Of a stretch of 64,000 nt of DNA, positions 45,338 to 53,931 are shown piece after piece. Source of the stretch: Chthonomonadia bacterium (GTDB taxonomy: Bacteria > Armatimonadota > HRBIN16); contig JABUFA010000016.1 in NCBI GenBank assembly GCA_013314755.1, forward strand, positions 1 to 64,000, written 5' to 3'. Position numbers and translations under genes: made by a program. The first letter of the stretch is position 1, and each line of letters starts with the position of its first letter. The notes under the pieces were generated by a model. The model did no database searches, was not told where the DNA came from, and saw only the letters and a list, made by a program, of their open reading frames with translations.

Positions 45338-46537
45338 TTACTGGTGCTTGCGCGCACGCCGAAGTGCGGAGATAGCCGGCGCCAGCACTCCTATTCCGAA
45401 CAGCACCATCGTGCCGGGTTCAGGAATAACCGACTGCGATACGGCGAAGCTGATGTAGGCACGTGCGCCGTACTTGTAGTTCTTGATGCGGGTGCCGTCC
45501 AGTTCATACTCGTCGATGGTATCACCTCCGGTGAGCGGGTCCTTGAAGAACAGTTTCTTTTTCGTGCCATCATCGAACCAGCCAACCGCTGTTATCCAGT
45601 GCCCGCCATCGTTGCTACCATCCGCTTTCTTGTACTGGATACGCAGTTCCACGTCCTCACCCGCCTCAATCTCCTTCTTCACGAAGTCGAAAGTGTTGGT
45701 CCCGTCGAACTGCCCGCCGGTCTTGGTGACAATGACACCATCCAGCTTCAGGTCCTTAATGACCTTCTCCTTGCCGGGTTTGAAATCGCCCGGGTCAATG
45801 CCGTCGTCCCACTGCATCGCCGTCTTGAGCTGCCCAATCAGGTCATTCTGCCCGGGCAACTTTCCACCCAGCGCACCCGGATGCCGCTTCTGCAGCCAGT
45901 ACAGGCTCTGTGCGGCGGAAGTAGGCGCGCACTCATTCTTCTTCTGCTTAATGCCGGGCGTGTCGTAGCGTACTCTTCCGACAATTTGAGCCAGTGGGGA
46001 CAGTGAACCATTACCCGGGTTCAGCGAAAAGCCGCTTCCTGCGCCATTACCCCCTGCACCGGCATCCTTACCTGCATTGATACCATCCTGCAGGTCGCCA
46101 ATGTCGTAGAGGGAGAAGGACACCCCCAGATTCGTCTGAAGACTAGTGAAGTCTGATGGGGAGCGTGCGCTCGGGTCGAAGGAGGCGTAAACCGTGTAGG
46201 AACCGGCAGACAGGCTGATACTGCTGAGGTCGAAGGTGGAGGAGAACGTCGCCGAATTGCCTCCGAATTCGGTGGACTGTAGCGGTATCTCAGAGTTGAA
46301 CACCAGCCAGTCGCCGCTATCCAGCCCGTTGTTGTTCCAGTCCACCGCGACGTTCAGATAGCCAACCCCCGACGAGGTGGGAGGTGTTATCTGTACGTCC
46401 ACAAACCCGACACCGGTGGGATTGCCGTTGATGGCGGTCTCACCGAAACCGACCACCGGGTCACCGCGCGTGTTCGTTACCAGCAACAGCGCGATTGCCA
46501 TCAACACGCCGAAGGAACCGAAAGTCTTATGTGCCAT
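45338..46537 (-). CDS. PEP-CTERM protein with a C39-like papain-fold domain
   Basis: The 399-residue protein has a signal peptide, a beta-sandwich N-terminal half and a papain-like C39 domain: catalytic cysteine in ECAPTSAAQSLYWLQ, histidine in GGHWITAVGWFDDG and an aspartate in FFKDPLTGG. It ends with IPEPGTMVLFGIGVLAPAIS plus basic residues, the exosortase sorting signal. AAGGAGGTG precedes the ATG at 46537; an in-frame GTG upstream overlaps that site. It could be a surface cysteine peptidase, possibly processing other surface proteins. Its promoter is of sigma-54 type. Confidence 0.85.
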   Translation of the reverse strand: MAHKTFGSFGVLMAIALLLVTNTRGDPVVGFGETAINGNPTGVGFVDVQITPPTSSGVGYLNVAVDWNNNGLDSGDWLVFNSEIPLQSTEFGGNSATFSSTFDLSSISLSAGSYTVYASFDPSARSPSDFTSLQTNLGVSFSLYDIGDLQDGINAGKDAGAGGNGAGSGFSLNPGNGSLSPLAQIVGRVRYDTPGIKQKKNECAPTSAAQSLYWLQKRHPGALGGKLPGQNDLIGQLKTAMQWDDGIDPGDFKPGKEKVIKDLKLDGVIVTKTGGQFDGTNTFDFVKKEIEAGEDVELRIQYKKADGSNDGGHWITAVGWFDDGTKKKLFFKDPLTGGDTIDEYELDGTRIKNYKYGARAYISFAVSQSVIPEPGTMVLFGIGVLAPAISALRRARKHQ

Positions 46538-46569
46538 GAAGGGCACCTCCTTTTATACTCCACTATTAC

Positions 46570-46585
46570 TGCAAGGTTCGTACCA
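46570..46585 (-). promoter_or_regulatory. Sigma-54 promoter of the PEP-CTERM C39-like gene
   Basis: On the minus strand TGGTACGAACCTTGCA has GG (46584-46583) and GC (46572-46571) ten bases apart. The predicted start near 46559 lies 22 bases before the ATG. An AT-rich tract just upstream could be an activator region. Confidence 0.8.
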
Positions 46586-46675
46586 AAAATGCGTTTTTTG
46601 CAAGATTTTTTAAAAAATTATTGCTATTTTCATGTCTCCAGAAATAGCCGCATAAGCATTCTCCTCCCTCTCCTG

Positions 46676-46705
46676 TTGACACCGCAACATCCCTCATGCT
46701 ATATT
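46676..46705 (+). promoter_or_regulatory. Sigma-70 promoter of the amidase gene
   Basis: TTGACA at 46676-46681 and TATATT at 46700-46705 are 18 bases apart; a start near 46712 leaves a leader of about 29 bases. Confidence 0.75.
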
Positions 46706-46740
46706 ACCGCCGGCATAGCATCACAGAAAGGAGAAAGGCG

Positions 46741-48066
46741 ATGCGTCGGGTGTGCATCCTGCTGGTCTGGGTAGGGCTGCTGACCGCCGTCTATGCCTCC
46801 GAAGACTACCCGCCAGCCCGATGGGTTCCCGCCTACTCGGGCAACTATACCTCCTCCAACCGACCCAGCACCTACCCCATCTGGTATGTGATTGTGCACG
46901 TGGTGCAGGGCTCCTACAATGGATGCATCTCGTGGTTCCAGAACCCCAGCGCGCGCGTCAGCGCCCATTATGTCATCCGCTCCTCCGATGGCGAAGTGAC
47001 GCAGATGGTGCGCCATAAAGACATCGCCTGGCACGCCGGCAACTGGTGGTATAACTGCCGCTCCATCGGAATCGAACACGAAGGCTGGGTGGACGACCCC
47101 AAATGGTTCACCAACGCCATGTACTTCTCCTCCGCCGTGCTGGTGCGACACCTCTGCCGAACCTACGGCATCCCGCGCACCCGCAGCTATATCCTTGGAC
47201 ATGTGGAAGTGCCCGGCGCCACCCACACCGACCCCGGCCCCAACTGGAACTGGGACCTCTATATGCAGATGATTCAGTCCTCTGCCCTGGTGGAAGAGGC
47301 ATCCATACCGCTCACCCTGCGACCGGGCGAAAGCGCGTCCGCATTGCTCCGCTTCCGCAACACCGGCGACATCACCTGGCAACCCACCGGCGCGAACCCC
47401 GTCCGGCTCGGCACGCAAAACCCGCGCGACCGCGCCAGCCCCTTCTTCACCCCGGGCAGCTGGATTTCACCCAACCGACCCGCTCAGGTCTCCGCCGCCA
47501 CCCCACCGGAGCAAATCGGCGACTTCGCCTTCACCCTCACCGCACCGCGACGCTACGGCATCTACAGCGAAAGCTACCAGCTGGTGCGCGAGGGAGTCAC
47601 CTGGTTCGGTCCGGTGCTCACCTTCCAGATAAGCGTCGTGCCCTGGGACATCGCCTATGATAACACCAGCGCGAACTTCAGCGTGTGGGGAACCTGGTAC
47701 ACCGGCACCGCCGCGCCCGGCAAATATGGCGCAGACTATCGCTGGACAAGCACCAATCCCCGCAGCACCGCCTATGCCCGCTGGTATCTGGATGTGCCCC
47801 TCAGCGGCTACTACGACGTGTACGCCTGGTGGAGCCAGGGTACCAACCGAAGCACCGCCGCACGATACGAAATCGCGCACGCGGACGGAACAAGCGTGAA
47901 GGTGGTCAACCAGCAAACGAACGGCGGCCGGTGGAACTGGTTAGGACGTTATCGGTTCGTGCGCGGAACGGGCTTCGTCACCCTGCGCCCCAACGCCCCA
48001 TCGGGATACGTGGTCATCGCCGACGCGGTGCGCATCGTCGGACCGCTGAACCCCGCAGGACGGTGA
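46741..48066 (+). CDS. Secreted N-acetylmuramoyl-L-alanine amidase with Ig-like and golvesin-like domains
   Basis: The 441-residue protein has a signal peptide ending near VYAS. The Amidase_2/PGRP domain (about residues 35-180) shows WYVIVHVVQG (first zinc His), SAHYVIRSSDGEVTQMVRHKDIAWHAGN, SIGIEHEGW and GHVEVPGATHTDPGP (second zinc His). An Ig-like domain (about 190-310) and a C-terminal golvesin/xanthan-lyase-like module (FSVWGTWYTGT to YVVIADAVRIVG) follow. It cleaves the MurNAc-L-Ala bond of peptidoglycan outside the cytoplasm. AGGAG precedes the start. Three bases separate it from the next gene. Confidence 0.93.
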   Translation: MRRVCILLVWVGLLTAVYASEDYPPARWVPAYSGNYTSSNRPSTYPIWYVIVHVVQGSYNGCISWFQNPSARVSAHYVIRSSDGEVTQMVRHKDIAWHAGNWWYNCRSIGIEHEGWVDDPKWFTNAMYFSSAVLVRHLCRTYGIPRTRSYILGHVEVPGATHTDPGPNWNWDLYMQMIQSSALVEEASIPLTLRPGESASALLRFRNTGDITWQPTGANPVRLGTQNPRDRASPFFTPGSWISPNRPAQVSAATPPEQIGDFAFTLTAPRRYGIYSESYQLVREGVTWFGPVLTFQISVVPWDIAYDNTSANFSVWGTWYTGTAAPGKYGADYRWTSTNPRSTAYARWYLDVPLSGYYDVYAWWSQGTNRSTAARYEIAHADGTSVKVVNQQTNGGRWNWLGRYRFVRGTGFVTLRPNAPSGYVVIADAVRIVGPLNPAGR

Positions 48067-48069
48067 GTC

Positions 48070-49860
48070 ATGAGAGCCATCCTTTGCTACATTGCGCTGT
48101 CTGCCGTCGCCCTGGGTGCTCACGCTCTCGCCGACGACCTCTCTGCCGACGCACGCCTGCAAAAAGCCGTCAGCCTGCAACTGCACACCGCCCTGCTGGA
48201 TGAGGTCATGCAGGAGATAAACAGGCAAACCGGCGTCGCCTTCCATATCCACGACAGCCTGAAGGAGGAAAAAGCCACCCTGTTCATATCCGACAAGCCC
48301 GCGTGGCAGGTGCTGAACAGGCTGGGCGAGGTGCTTGGCATCCGCTACCAGAAGCACGAGGAAGCCTACCACCTTGTGCCCGACACGGCGCTTCGGCAGA
48401 TGGAAGCAAGCCTGTTGAGGGCGGAACAGAGCGCCCTGCGCCGCAGTGCCGAACAGATGCTGAAACGGTGGGCGCAGCTGGCGAGGGAGGATTTCACGGT
48501 TATCACGGGGCGCGTGCGCCATCTGCAGGCGCAGATGGAGAAACTGCAGAGGGAGAAGCCGCCGGGCTGGCAGGAACGCCGCGCCGCGCTCGCCCAGCAG
48601 TGGGATTCGCTTGCACAGGTTGCCCAGCTGCACACCTATCTGGCAGGGCGCGTATACCGGCAAACGCCACCGAGCGTGTGGGCGCGCCTGTGGCAGGGCG
48701 AGACGCTGTGCTTCTCGTACCCGCAGCAGCCCAACACCCTGCCTCTTCCTCCCGACTTCCTGCAGTGGTCAGCGCCATCGCTCGGCTCACAGCCTGTCCA
48801 GCTCTACCTGGCAATCCGCCTGGACCTCCAGAGGGCGCAGATGGTCTTCACGCTACTTCCTCTGCAGGAAGACGTACCTCCCACCCCTGATAACATCCTG
48901 CAGTTCACCGAAGAAATCCCCGCGGCGACGGATACCTCTCAGCCTCTGCTCACCCGGTGGCAAAAATGGCGCACTCCGCCCGATGCCTTCGACCAGAACC
49001 CCGTCCTGCGCCGCGGCAGAGCACCTGATGGACGGCTTCCCACCACGCGCTTCGGAGTGCCAACCGTCGCCGACTGGTTGCAGAGGATTGCCGGGCAGGG
49101 CAGGCTACAGGTCGTTGCGGATGCCTTTCGTATGCCCTCACCGCTCAGCACGGTGGGACGCGCCGCCAGCGGCTTCGCCGACTGGTTCAGGGAGTTCGCG
49201 CTCAGCCAGCCGGGCTACCTGCGCGTGGAGGGAGACTGGCTCCTGTTCCGGCATGAGCGCTACTGGTGTCTGCGCCAGAGCGAGCCGCCCGAATCACTGG
49301 CAAGGGAGATGGAGCGCAAAGCCTCCGAACAGGGCATCTCGCTGGACGACTACGCCGCGTTCGCAAACGCCCTCTCCACCGAGGCACAAACACGCCTTGA
49401 GCGCGGCGACTATACCGCCCGATTCGACCTCGCTCCCCTGCAGGCTGGCATACCCGCCCTGCGGTTCTGGGCAAGCCTCAGCGACGGGCAGAAGCAGATC
49501 GCCCTCCGCCGACAGCCCGTCCCGTATGCCCAGCTCACCCCTGCCCAGCAGAGGCTGTTCCGTGAGGCGATAGAGGCAAAACTGCCGGCAGACCTCCTCT
49601 TCCTGATACTCCCCGCAAGCGATGTCGCCTTCCTGCTGGAACGATGGAGCCTGCCGGCATACACCGCCGCCGCCGAAAATCTCTCCATCACCGCCGAAAG
49701 CCCCGAAGAACTGGAACAACAGCGACATCTCCTGCCCCCGACCGCCAGGAGCGAAGAGGCAATGTCCGGGCAGTTTACGTTCTACTTCGGAACCGATACC
49801 TTGCGTTCGGTGCAGTATGCGCTATCCATCGCAAAAAGAATCTTTGAAAACAGTTTCTGA
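48070..49860 (+). CDS. Secreted protein with an N-terminal STN/secretin-like domain, function unknown
   Basis: The 596-residue protein has a signal peptide (to about AHALA). Residues 30-105 resemble the STN domain found in secretins and TonB-dependent receptors (VSLQLHTALLDEVMQEINRQ, then FHIHDSLKEEKATL). A coiled coil near 115-175 (LRAEQSALRRSAEQMLKRW) and a long mixed domain follow; neither a secretin pore nor a barrel is seen. It starts three bases behind the amidase stop, so the two are an operon, perhaps for wall remodelling. Confidence 0.75.
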   Translation: MRAILCYIALSAVALGAHALADDLSADARLQKAVSLQLHTALLDEVMQEINRQTGVAFHIHDSLKEEKATLFISDKPAWQVLNRLGEVLGIRYQKHEEAYHLVPDTALRQMEASLLRAEQSALRRSAEQMLKRWAQLAREDFTVITGRVRHLQAQMEKLQREKPPGWQERRAALAQQWDSLAQVAQLHTYLAGRVYRQTPPSVWARLWQGETLCFSYPQQPNTLPLPPDFLQWSAPSLGSQPVQLYLAIRLDLQRAQMVFTLLPLQEDVPPTPDNILQFTEEIPAATDTSQPLLTRWQKWRTPPDAFDQNPVLRRGRAPDGRLPTTRFGVPTVADWLQRIAGQGRLQVVADAFRMPSPLSTVGRAASGFADWFREFALSQPGYLRVEGDWLLFRHERYWCLRQSEPPESLAREMERKASEQGISLDDYAAFANALSTEAQTRLERGDYTARFDLAPLQAGIPALRFWASLSDGQKQIALRRQPVPYAQLTPAQQRLFREAIEAKLPADLLFLILPASDVAFLLERWSLPAYTAAAENLSITAESPEELEQQRHLLPPTARSEEAMSGQFTFYFGTDTLRSVQYALSIAKRIFENSF

Positions 49861-49920
49861 GGGAGAAGGAAACGCGGAAACAGGAGCGAACTTTTTTCTC
49901 AGGAAACAGATATCTCCCTA

Positions 49921-49949
49921 TTGACAATTTCACTCTTATCCTATATATT
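49921..49949 (+). promoter_or_regulatory. Sigma-70 promoter of the porin-cytochrome cluster
   Basis: A perfect TTGACA (49921-49926) and TATATT (49944-49949) are 17 bases apart. The predicted start near 49956 gives a leader of about 100 bases, long enough for post-transcriptional control. No known riboswitch is recognised. Confidence 0.8.
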
Positions 49950-50054
49950 TAGAGTAGTGAACAAGAAAACTACAGTAGATTGACTTCAGTTGTATATGCT
50001 AACTTTTTCGCACAGTCGCGGTACGACAAAACTTGTGCTACTGGGAGGAGCTCC

Positions 50055-51044
50055 GTGAACGCGCAAAAACGTTGGCTCTATCTGAGCGCAGTTGCCCTGG
50101 CGTTGCTGATGGCGGTGACCGTTGTGGCAGAGAAGGAACAGCAGAAGGCAGTGCCCTACCCGCTGAGCCTCTTTGCCCAAGCAACGCCCGACGACTACAT
50201 GGGTGAAAAAGACTGCGCCGAATCGGGATGCCATTACCCCCATGCCGATAACTTCAACCGCTCGCCGCACGCGCCCTTTGTGCGCAATCCCAAAATGCCC
50301 ATCGATAAACAGGGCTGTGAATCGTGCCATGGTCCGGCGAATCCCCACCTGGAAGACCCAACCAAAATCTTCAGCTACAGCCAGTCCAAACCCGCCGATA
50401 TCGCCGCGATGTGCCTGCGCTGTCATGCCGACACCATGCGCCTTTCGCAGTGGCATCGCACCCAGCATGGCAAGGCGGACGTCGCCTGCACCGCGTGTCA
50501 TCAGATTCACTGGCAACCGCACAAAGAGCCTCCAGCACGCGGACTGATTAACCTCGGCAGCCTGCGTTCACCTCAGACGGAGAAGGAGCCGCAACCCCGC
50601 CGCCTGCTGAAGTTTGACGACCCCATCCTGTGCAGTCAGTGCCACCAGCGTCAGGCGAACGAGTTCCGGCTCAACTTCCACCACCCCGTGCCCGAGCGCA
50701 GGCTGGAGTGCAGTGAATGCCACGAGGCGCACCCCAGCAAGGCGGCGCAGAAGCGGTTCCGCCCCATTAAGGAGATGTGCGTCAGCTGCCATCCCGACAA
50801 AGCGGGACCCTTCGCCTACGAGCACGACCCCGTGGCTGGCTGGAGCGGCGAAGGATGCACCGAGTGCCACCGGGCGCATGGCTCGCCCAACCCCAAACTG
50901 CTCAACGTTTCATCCAGGGGATTGTGCACACAGTGCCACACCGACAAGTCCGCCACGCACTATCCGGGACGCACCTGCTGGATGGCGGGCTGTCATGGTG
51001 CGGTGCACGGCTCCAATTCCGACGCATTCCTGCGTCGTCCATAA
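50055..51044 (+). CDS. mtrA: Periplasmic decaheme cytochrome c, MtrA/DmsE/PioA type
   Basis: The 329-residue protein has a signal peptide (residues 1-25). Eight CXXCH heme sites (CESCH, CLRCH, CTACH, CSQCH, CSECH, CVSCH, CTECH, CTQCH) lie between two CX4CH sites (CAESGCH first, CWMAGCH last), ten in total. The order, spacing and neighbourhoods (GCESCHGPANPH, KADVACTACHQIH, CHGAVHGSN) follow Shewanella MtrA closely. MtrA threads an outer-membrane barrel and carries electrons across it. The start is GTG at 50055 with GGAGG six bases before; the longer reading to 49980 covers the leader. CX4CH at both ends is unusual for this family. Confidence 0.92.
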   Translation: MNAQKRWLYLSAVALALLMAVTVVAEKEQQKAVPYPLSLFAQATPDDYMGEKDCAESGCHYPHADNFNRSPHAPFVRNPKMPIDKQGCESCHGPANPHLEDPTKIFSYSQSKPADIAAMCLRCHADTMRLSQWHRTQHGKADVACTACHQIHWQPHKEPPARGLINLGSLRSPQTEKEPQPRRLLKFDDPILCSQCHQRQANEFRLNFHHPVPERRLECSECHEAHPSKAAQKRFRPIKEMCVSCHPDKAGPFAYEHDPVAGWSGEGCTECHRAHGSPNPKLLNVSSRGLCTQCHTDKSATHYPGRTCWMAGCHGAVHGSNSDAFLRRP

Positions 51045-51065
51045 GACAGGGGGAGGTAAGACGCA

Positions 51066-52769
51066 ATGGACGACCGTTACAATGCTGGATTAGCCGATAG
51101 GTTCGCCCGATTACTGATTGTGGGGGCACTGGCATGTGCCTGCCTGGGGTTCACCGCGCCGCTTCAGGCACAGGTCACCCCACCCTCCGAGCAGGAGACA
51201 CAGGCGCCTCCCGAATCCCCGCAAGCGCCACTGCCACCTCCGCCCAAACCGGTATCCATCGACCTGGGCTGGTCATGGTGGAATGTGGATGGCAACCTTG
51301 CCAAGTTTCGACAGTACGCCACCCCGCCAAACAGCAGGTTCCTGCGCGAACTGCGCTACATCTCGCCCTTCTGGCGCACCGGCGATAACCTGCGCCTGCA
51401 ACTCTGGAGCCCCACCGAAGACGACTACAGGCTGGAAGGCAACCTGTCCTTCGGCTTCGGGGCTACCCGCATCGAGGCATGGACCACCCGCAACCGGTTC
51501 ATCACGCCGGTGCCCGAAGTCCTGCCCATCAGCGAGCGTAGCGTCACCGAGTCCTTCATCAAACAGTCGATAACCCCGGACTTTGCGGTGTTCGTGCGAT
51601 ACCGCCAGGATGGGCAAAACCACTACCTGCAGACCCCGCGCACGCCCCTGCTGCAAAACACCCGCTACTGGGACGCGGTCGCGGAAGGCAGGTTCGGCAA
51701 CGGACAGCTCAGCATCGGCTACACCGACTGGCGATACTTTGACCGCACCAATACCTTCCCCGACACCGGCATGGAACGCTGGCACGCACGCTATCTGTGG
51801 GAGGTGAACCCCAACCTGACGATAGAGGGGACCCTTGCCCGCATGGAGATACGCCAGCAGAACCGCCCAAGCAGCCAGATGGACACCATCAACCTTGCCA
51901 GTGACATCATGCTGAGCAGTGCGACGGAGCTGGCGCTGTCGTTCCAGCAGGACAAAATCAGCCTGCCGGTGGTGCAAAACGCCTACCTGCGCGAGCGCCG
52001 AAGCACCAGCGCCCTGCTCATCCATCGCTGGAACCGCTGGAGCCTGCAGATGGGCGTACGCCAGCGTGAAGGGGAGCGCGTGCGTGCCGACCAGAGCTTC
52101 GTCGATGTGCCACGCTGGTGGACGGTGGAAGGCAGGCTGTGGGGCAGGCTGAACCGACAGCTGCGCCTGACGGTACGCGGCTGGGATGAACGCCTCAACG
52201 ACCCACCGGTGTTCGTCGGTACCGACACCCGCTCGCTCTACTGGGACAACAGGCGGTTCGCGCAGGTAAAGGTAGATGGCGGCACCGAGGTGTTCAACGG
52301 ATACCTTGCCTACACCTACCGGCGGTGGGCGAACGGCGCACGCGCCGTCGCGCTCAACATGAATGGTGTCACCCTGGGCGGCACGTGGACACCCAGCGAC
52401 AGGCTCAGCCTGTTTGCCGAGTACTCCACCGAGGCATGGACGGCACGCAGTGAGGTCACCCAGCTGCCCACACTGGCTAACTTCGTGCCGAACAGCCGGG
52501 TCAGCACAGTGGGGCTGAACTGGAGCATCAACAGTAAGGCTACCCTCAGCCTCAGCTACACAAACTTCGTGACCGATAACGACAATCCCCTCCTGCTGAG
52601 GGACGCCAACACCGAAGGGCGGTTCTTTACCGCCAACTTGAACTACCAGCTGCCGTCAGGCTATGAGCTCACGCTGACCATCGCCCCATGGACCTACCAC
52701 GACAGGGTGGACAGCCTGATGGACTACGACACACATCTGGTGCTTCTATCGTTAAGCGGACGATACTAA
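51066..52769 (+). CDS. Outer-membrane beta-barrel, MtrB/PioB-like porin of a porin-cytochrome complex
   Basis: The 567-residue protein has a signal peptide (about residues 1-36, ending LQAQ) and a proline-rich linker. The remainder is a series of alternating amphipathic strands with turns, for example DNLRLQLWSPTEDDYRLEGN and NGQLSIGYTDWRYFDR, and ends in an aromatic residue after SLSGRY, as outer-membrane barrels do. I see no CXXC near the N-terminus, which many MtrB proteins have. GGGGAGGT precedes the ATG, 21 bases behind the decaheme gene. By analogy it sheaths the MtrA-like cytochrome. Confidence 0.85.
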   Translation: MDDRYNAGLADRFARLLIVGALACACLGFTAPLQAQVTPPSEQETQAPPESPQAPLPPPPKPVSIDLGWSWWNVDGNLAKFRQYATPPNSRFLRELRYISPFWRTGDNLRLQLWSPTEDDYRLEGNLSFGFGATRIEAWTTRNRFITPVPEVLPISERSVTESFIKQSITPDFAVFVRYRQDGQNHYLQTPRTPLLQNTRYWDAVAEGRFGNGQLSIGYTDWRYFDRTNTFPDTGMERWHARYLWEVNPNLTIEGTLARMEIRQQNRPSSQMDTINLASDIMLSSATELALSFQQDKISLPVVQNAYLRERRSTSALLIHRWNRWSLQMGVRQREGERVRADQSFVDVPRWWTVEGRLWGRLNRQLRLTVRGWDERLNDPPVFVGTDTRSLYWDNRRFAQVKVDGGTEVFNGYLAYTYRRWANGARAVALNMNGVTLGGTWTPSDRLSLFAEYSTEAWTARSEVTQLPTLANFVPNSRVSTVGLNWSINSKATLSLSYTNFVTDNDNPLLLRDANTEGRFFTANLNYQLPSGYELTLTIAPWTYHDRVDSLMDYDTHLVLLSLSGRY

Positions 52770-52784
52770 GGGAGGGCAAGGACG

Positions 52785-53897
52785 ATGAAAGCCACAAGAA
52801 ACTGGTTGATGGTGAGCGGAACGCTCGTCGCTGCTGCCGCGATATTCCTGCTGTACGGATGTGGTGGCTCCGAAACCAGGGAGACCACCCTGTCCATCAA
52901 CGAGACGTTCCGTACCAGCCTGCACGCCACACGACTGGGCAAAGCCACCTGGTACAGCAGAGCAAACGGAGGCTTTGAAAGCCTCACCAACATCCCTATC
53001 ACCAGCATGACCTGCATGAGGTGTCACCCGGGCACCAAAGCAGACGGAACACCCATTGACCCGGCGACCTACCAGCCCGGCTGCGATGACTGCCACACCA
53101 GCCCGGGCTCGCCCGTCAGCGACCAGACATGCCTGAAGTGCCACAGCCGACAGGCGCGAGAGATGCAGTTCTACACCGACGTGCACCGGCAAAAGGGCTT
53201 CCGCTGCATGAGCTGCCATACCCTTGAGGACGTGCACGGCGATGGAACACAGTACGCTTCCTGGCTGGACGAGGGAGCCGTGAAGGTCAAGTGCGAACAC
53301 TGCCACCGCTCGCTTGCCAGCAACACGGCGCACGATATCCACAAAGAGGACGTGGACTGCACAGCCTGCCACACCCAGTCCATCGTCTCCTGCTACAACT
53401 GCCACCTGCAGAGCGAGATTCAGGGCGACGTGAAGCGACCGCATACCGTGTTGAAGGATTACATGTTGCTCCTGCGTCGCAAAGGAAGCGGCAAGGTGTA
53501 TTCCGGCACCATCATGACCCTGAACTACAACGACAAAACCTTCCTGGCGGTGGCACCGTATCGCGCGCACACCATCGCGAAGAACGCGCGCAAGTGCGAA
53601 GACTGCCATGACAACGCGGTGATTCGCGAATACAATCAGACGGGCAACATCACCCTCACCCGCTGGGATGGCTCCAAGATTGTGAACACGAAGGGCGTCA
53701 TCCCGGTGCCGCCCGACTGGCAGACGGCGTTCCAGCTGGACTTCGTGGACTACACGGGTGACCCCGCGTCGCCCACCACAGACCCCACGAAATGGGTGTT
53801 CCTGAAATCGGGAGCAGACGGCAAGCAGATGCTCTATGCCGAACCTTTGACCGCCGAGCAGATGCAGAAGATCTCTCGGTCGGTGAGTTCACCCTGA
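52785..53897 (+). CDS. Octaheme cytochrome c lipoprotein (first)
   Basis: The 370-residue protein has a lipoprotein signal peptide with cysteine in FLLYGCGG. It carries eight CXXCH sites (CMRCH, CDDCH, CLKCH, CMSCH, CEHCH, CTACH, CYNCH, CEDCH), all between residues about 80 and 275, with a C-terminal heme-free region of about 95 residues. It lies 15 bases behind the barrel gene with GGGAGGG in front. In characterised systems the lipoprotein of the cluster sits on the outer surface and passes electrons to external acceptors. It is not clearly MtrC or OmcB-like by sequence as far as I can judge. Confidence 0.85.
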   Translation: MKATRNWLMVSGTLVAAAAIFLLYGCGGSETRETTLSINETFRTSLHATRLGKATWYSRANGGFESLTNIPITSMTCMRCHPGTKADGTPIDPATYQPGCDDCHTSPGSPVSDQTCLKCHSRQAREMQFYTDVHRQKGFRCMSCHTLEDVHGDGTQYASWLDEGAVKVKCEHCHRSLASNTAHDIHKEDVDCTACHTQSIVSCYNCHLQSEIQGDVKRPHTVLKDYMLLLRRKGSGKVYSGTIMTLNYNDKTFLAVAPYRAHTIAKNARKCEDCHDNAVIREYNQTGNITLTRWDGSKIVNTKGVIPVPPDWQTAFQLDFVDYTGDPASPTTDPTKWVFLKSGADGKQMLYAEPLTAEQMQKISRSVSSP

Positions 53898-53931
53898 CGC
53901 AGTATCGTGCATGTCAAAGGAGGTCAAGCAT

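Noticed and set aside
49980-50054. Start of the decaheme cytochrome at the upstream ATG
   Set aside because: That ATG lacks a ribosome site and would put about 25 residues in front of the signal peptide; the GTG at 50055 has GGAGG.
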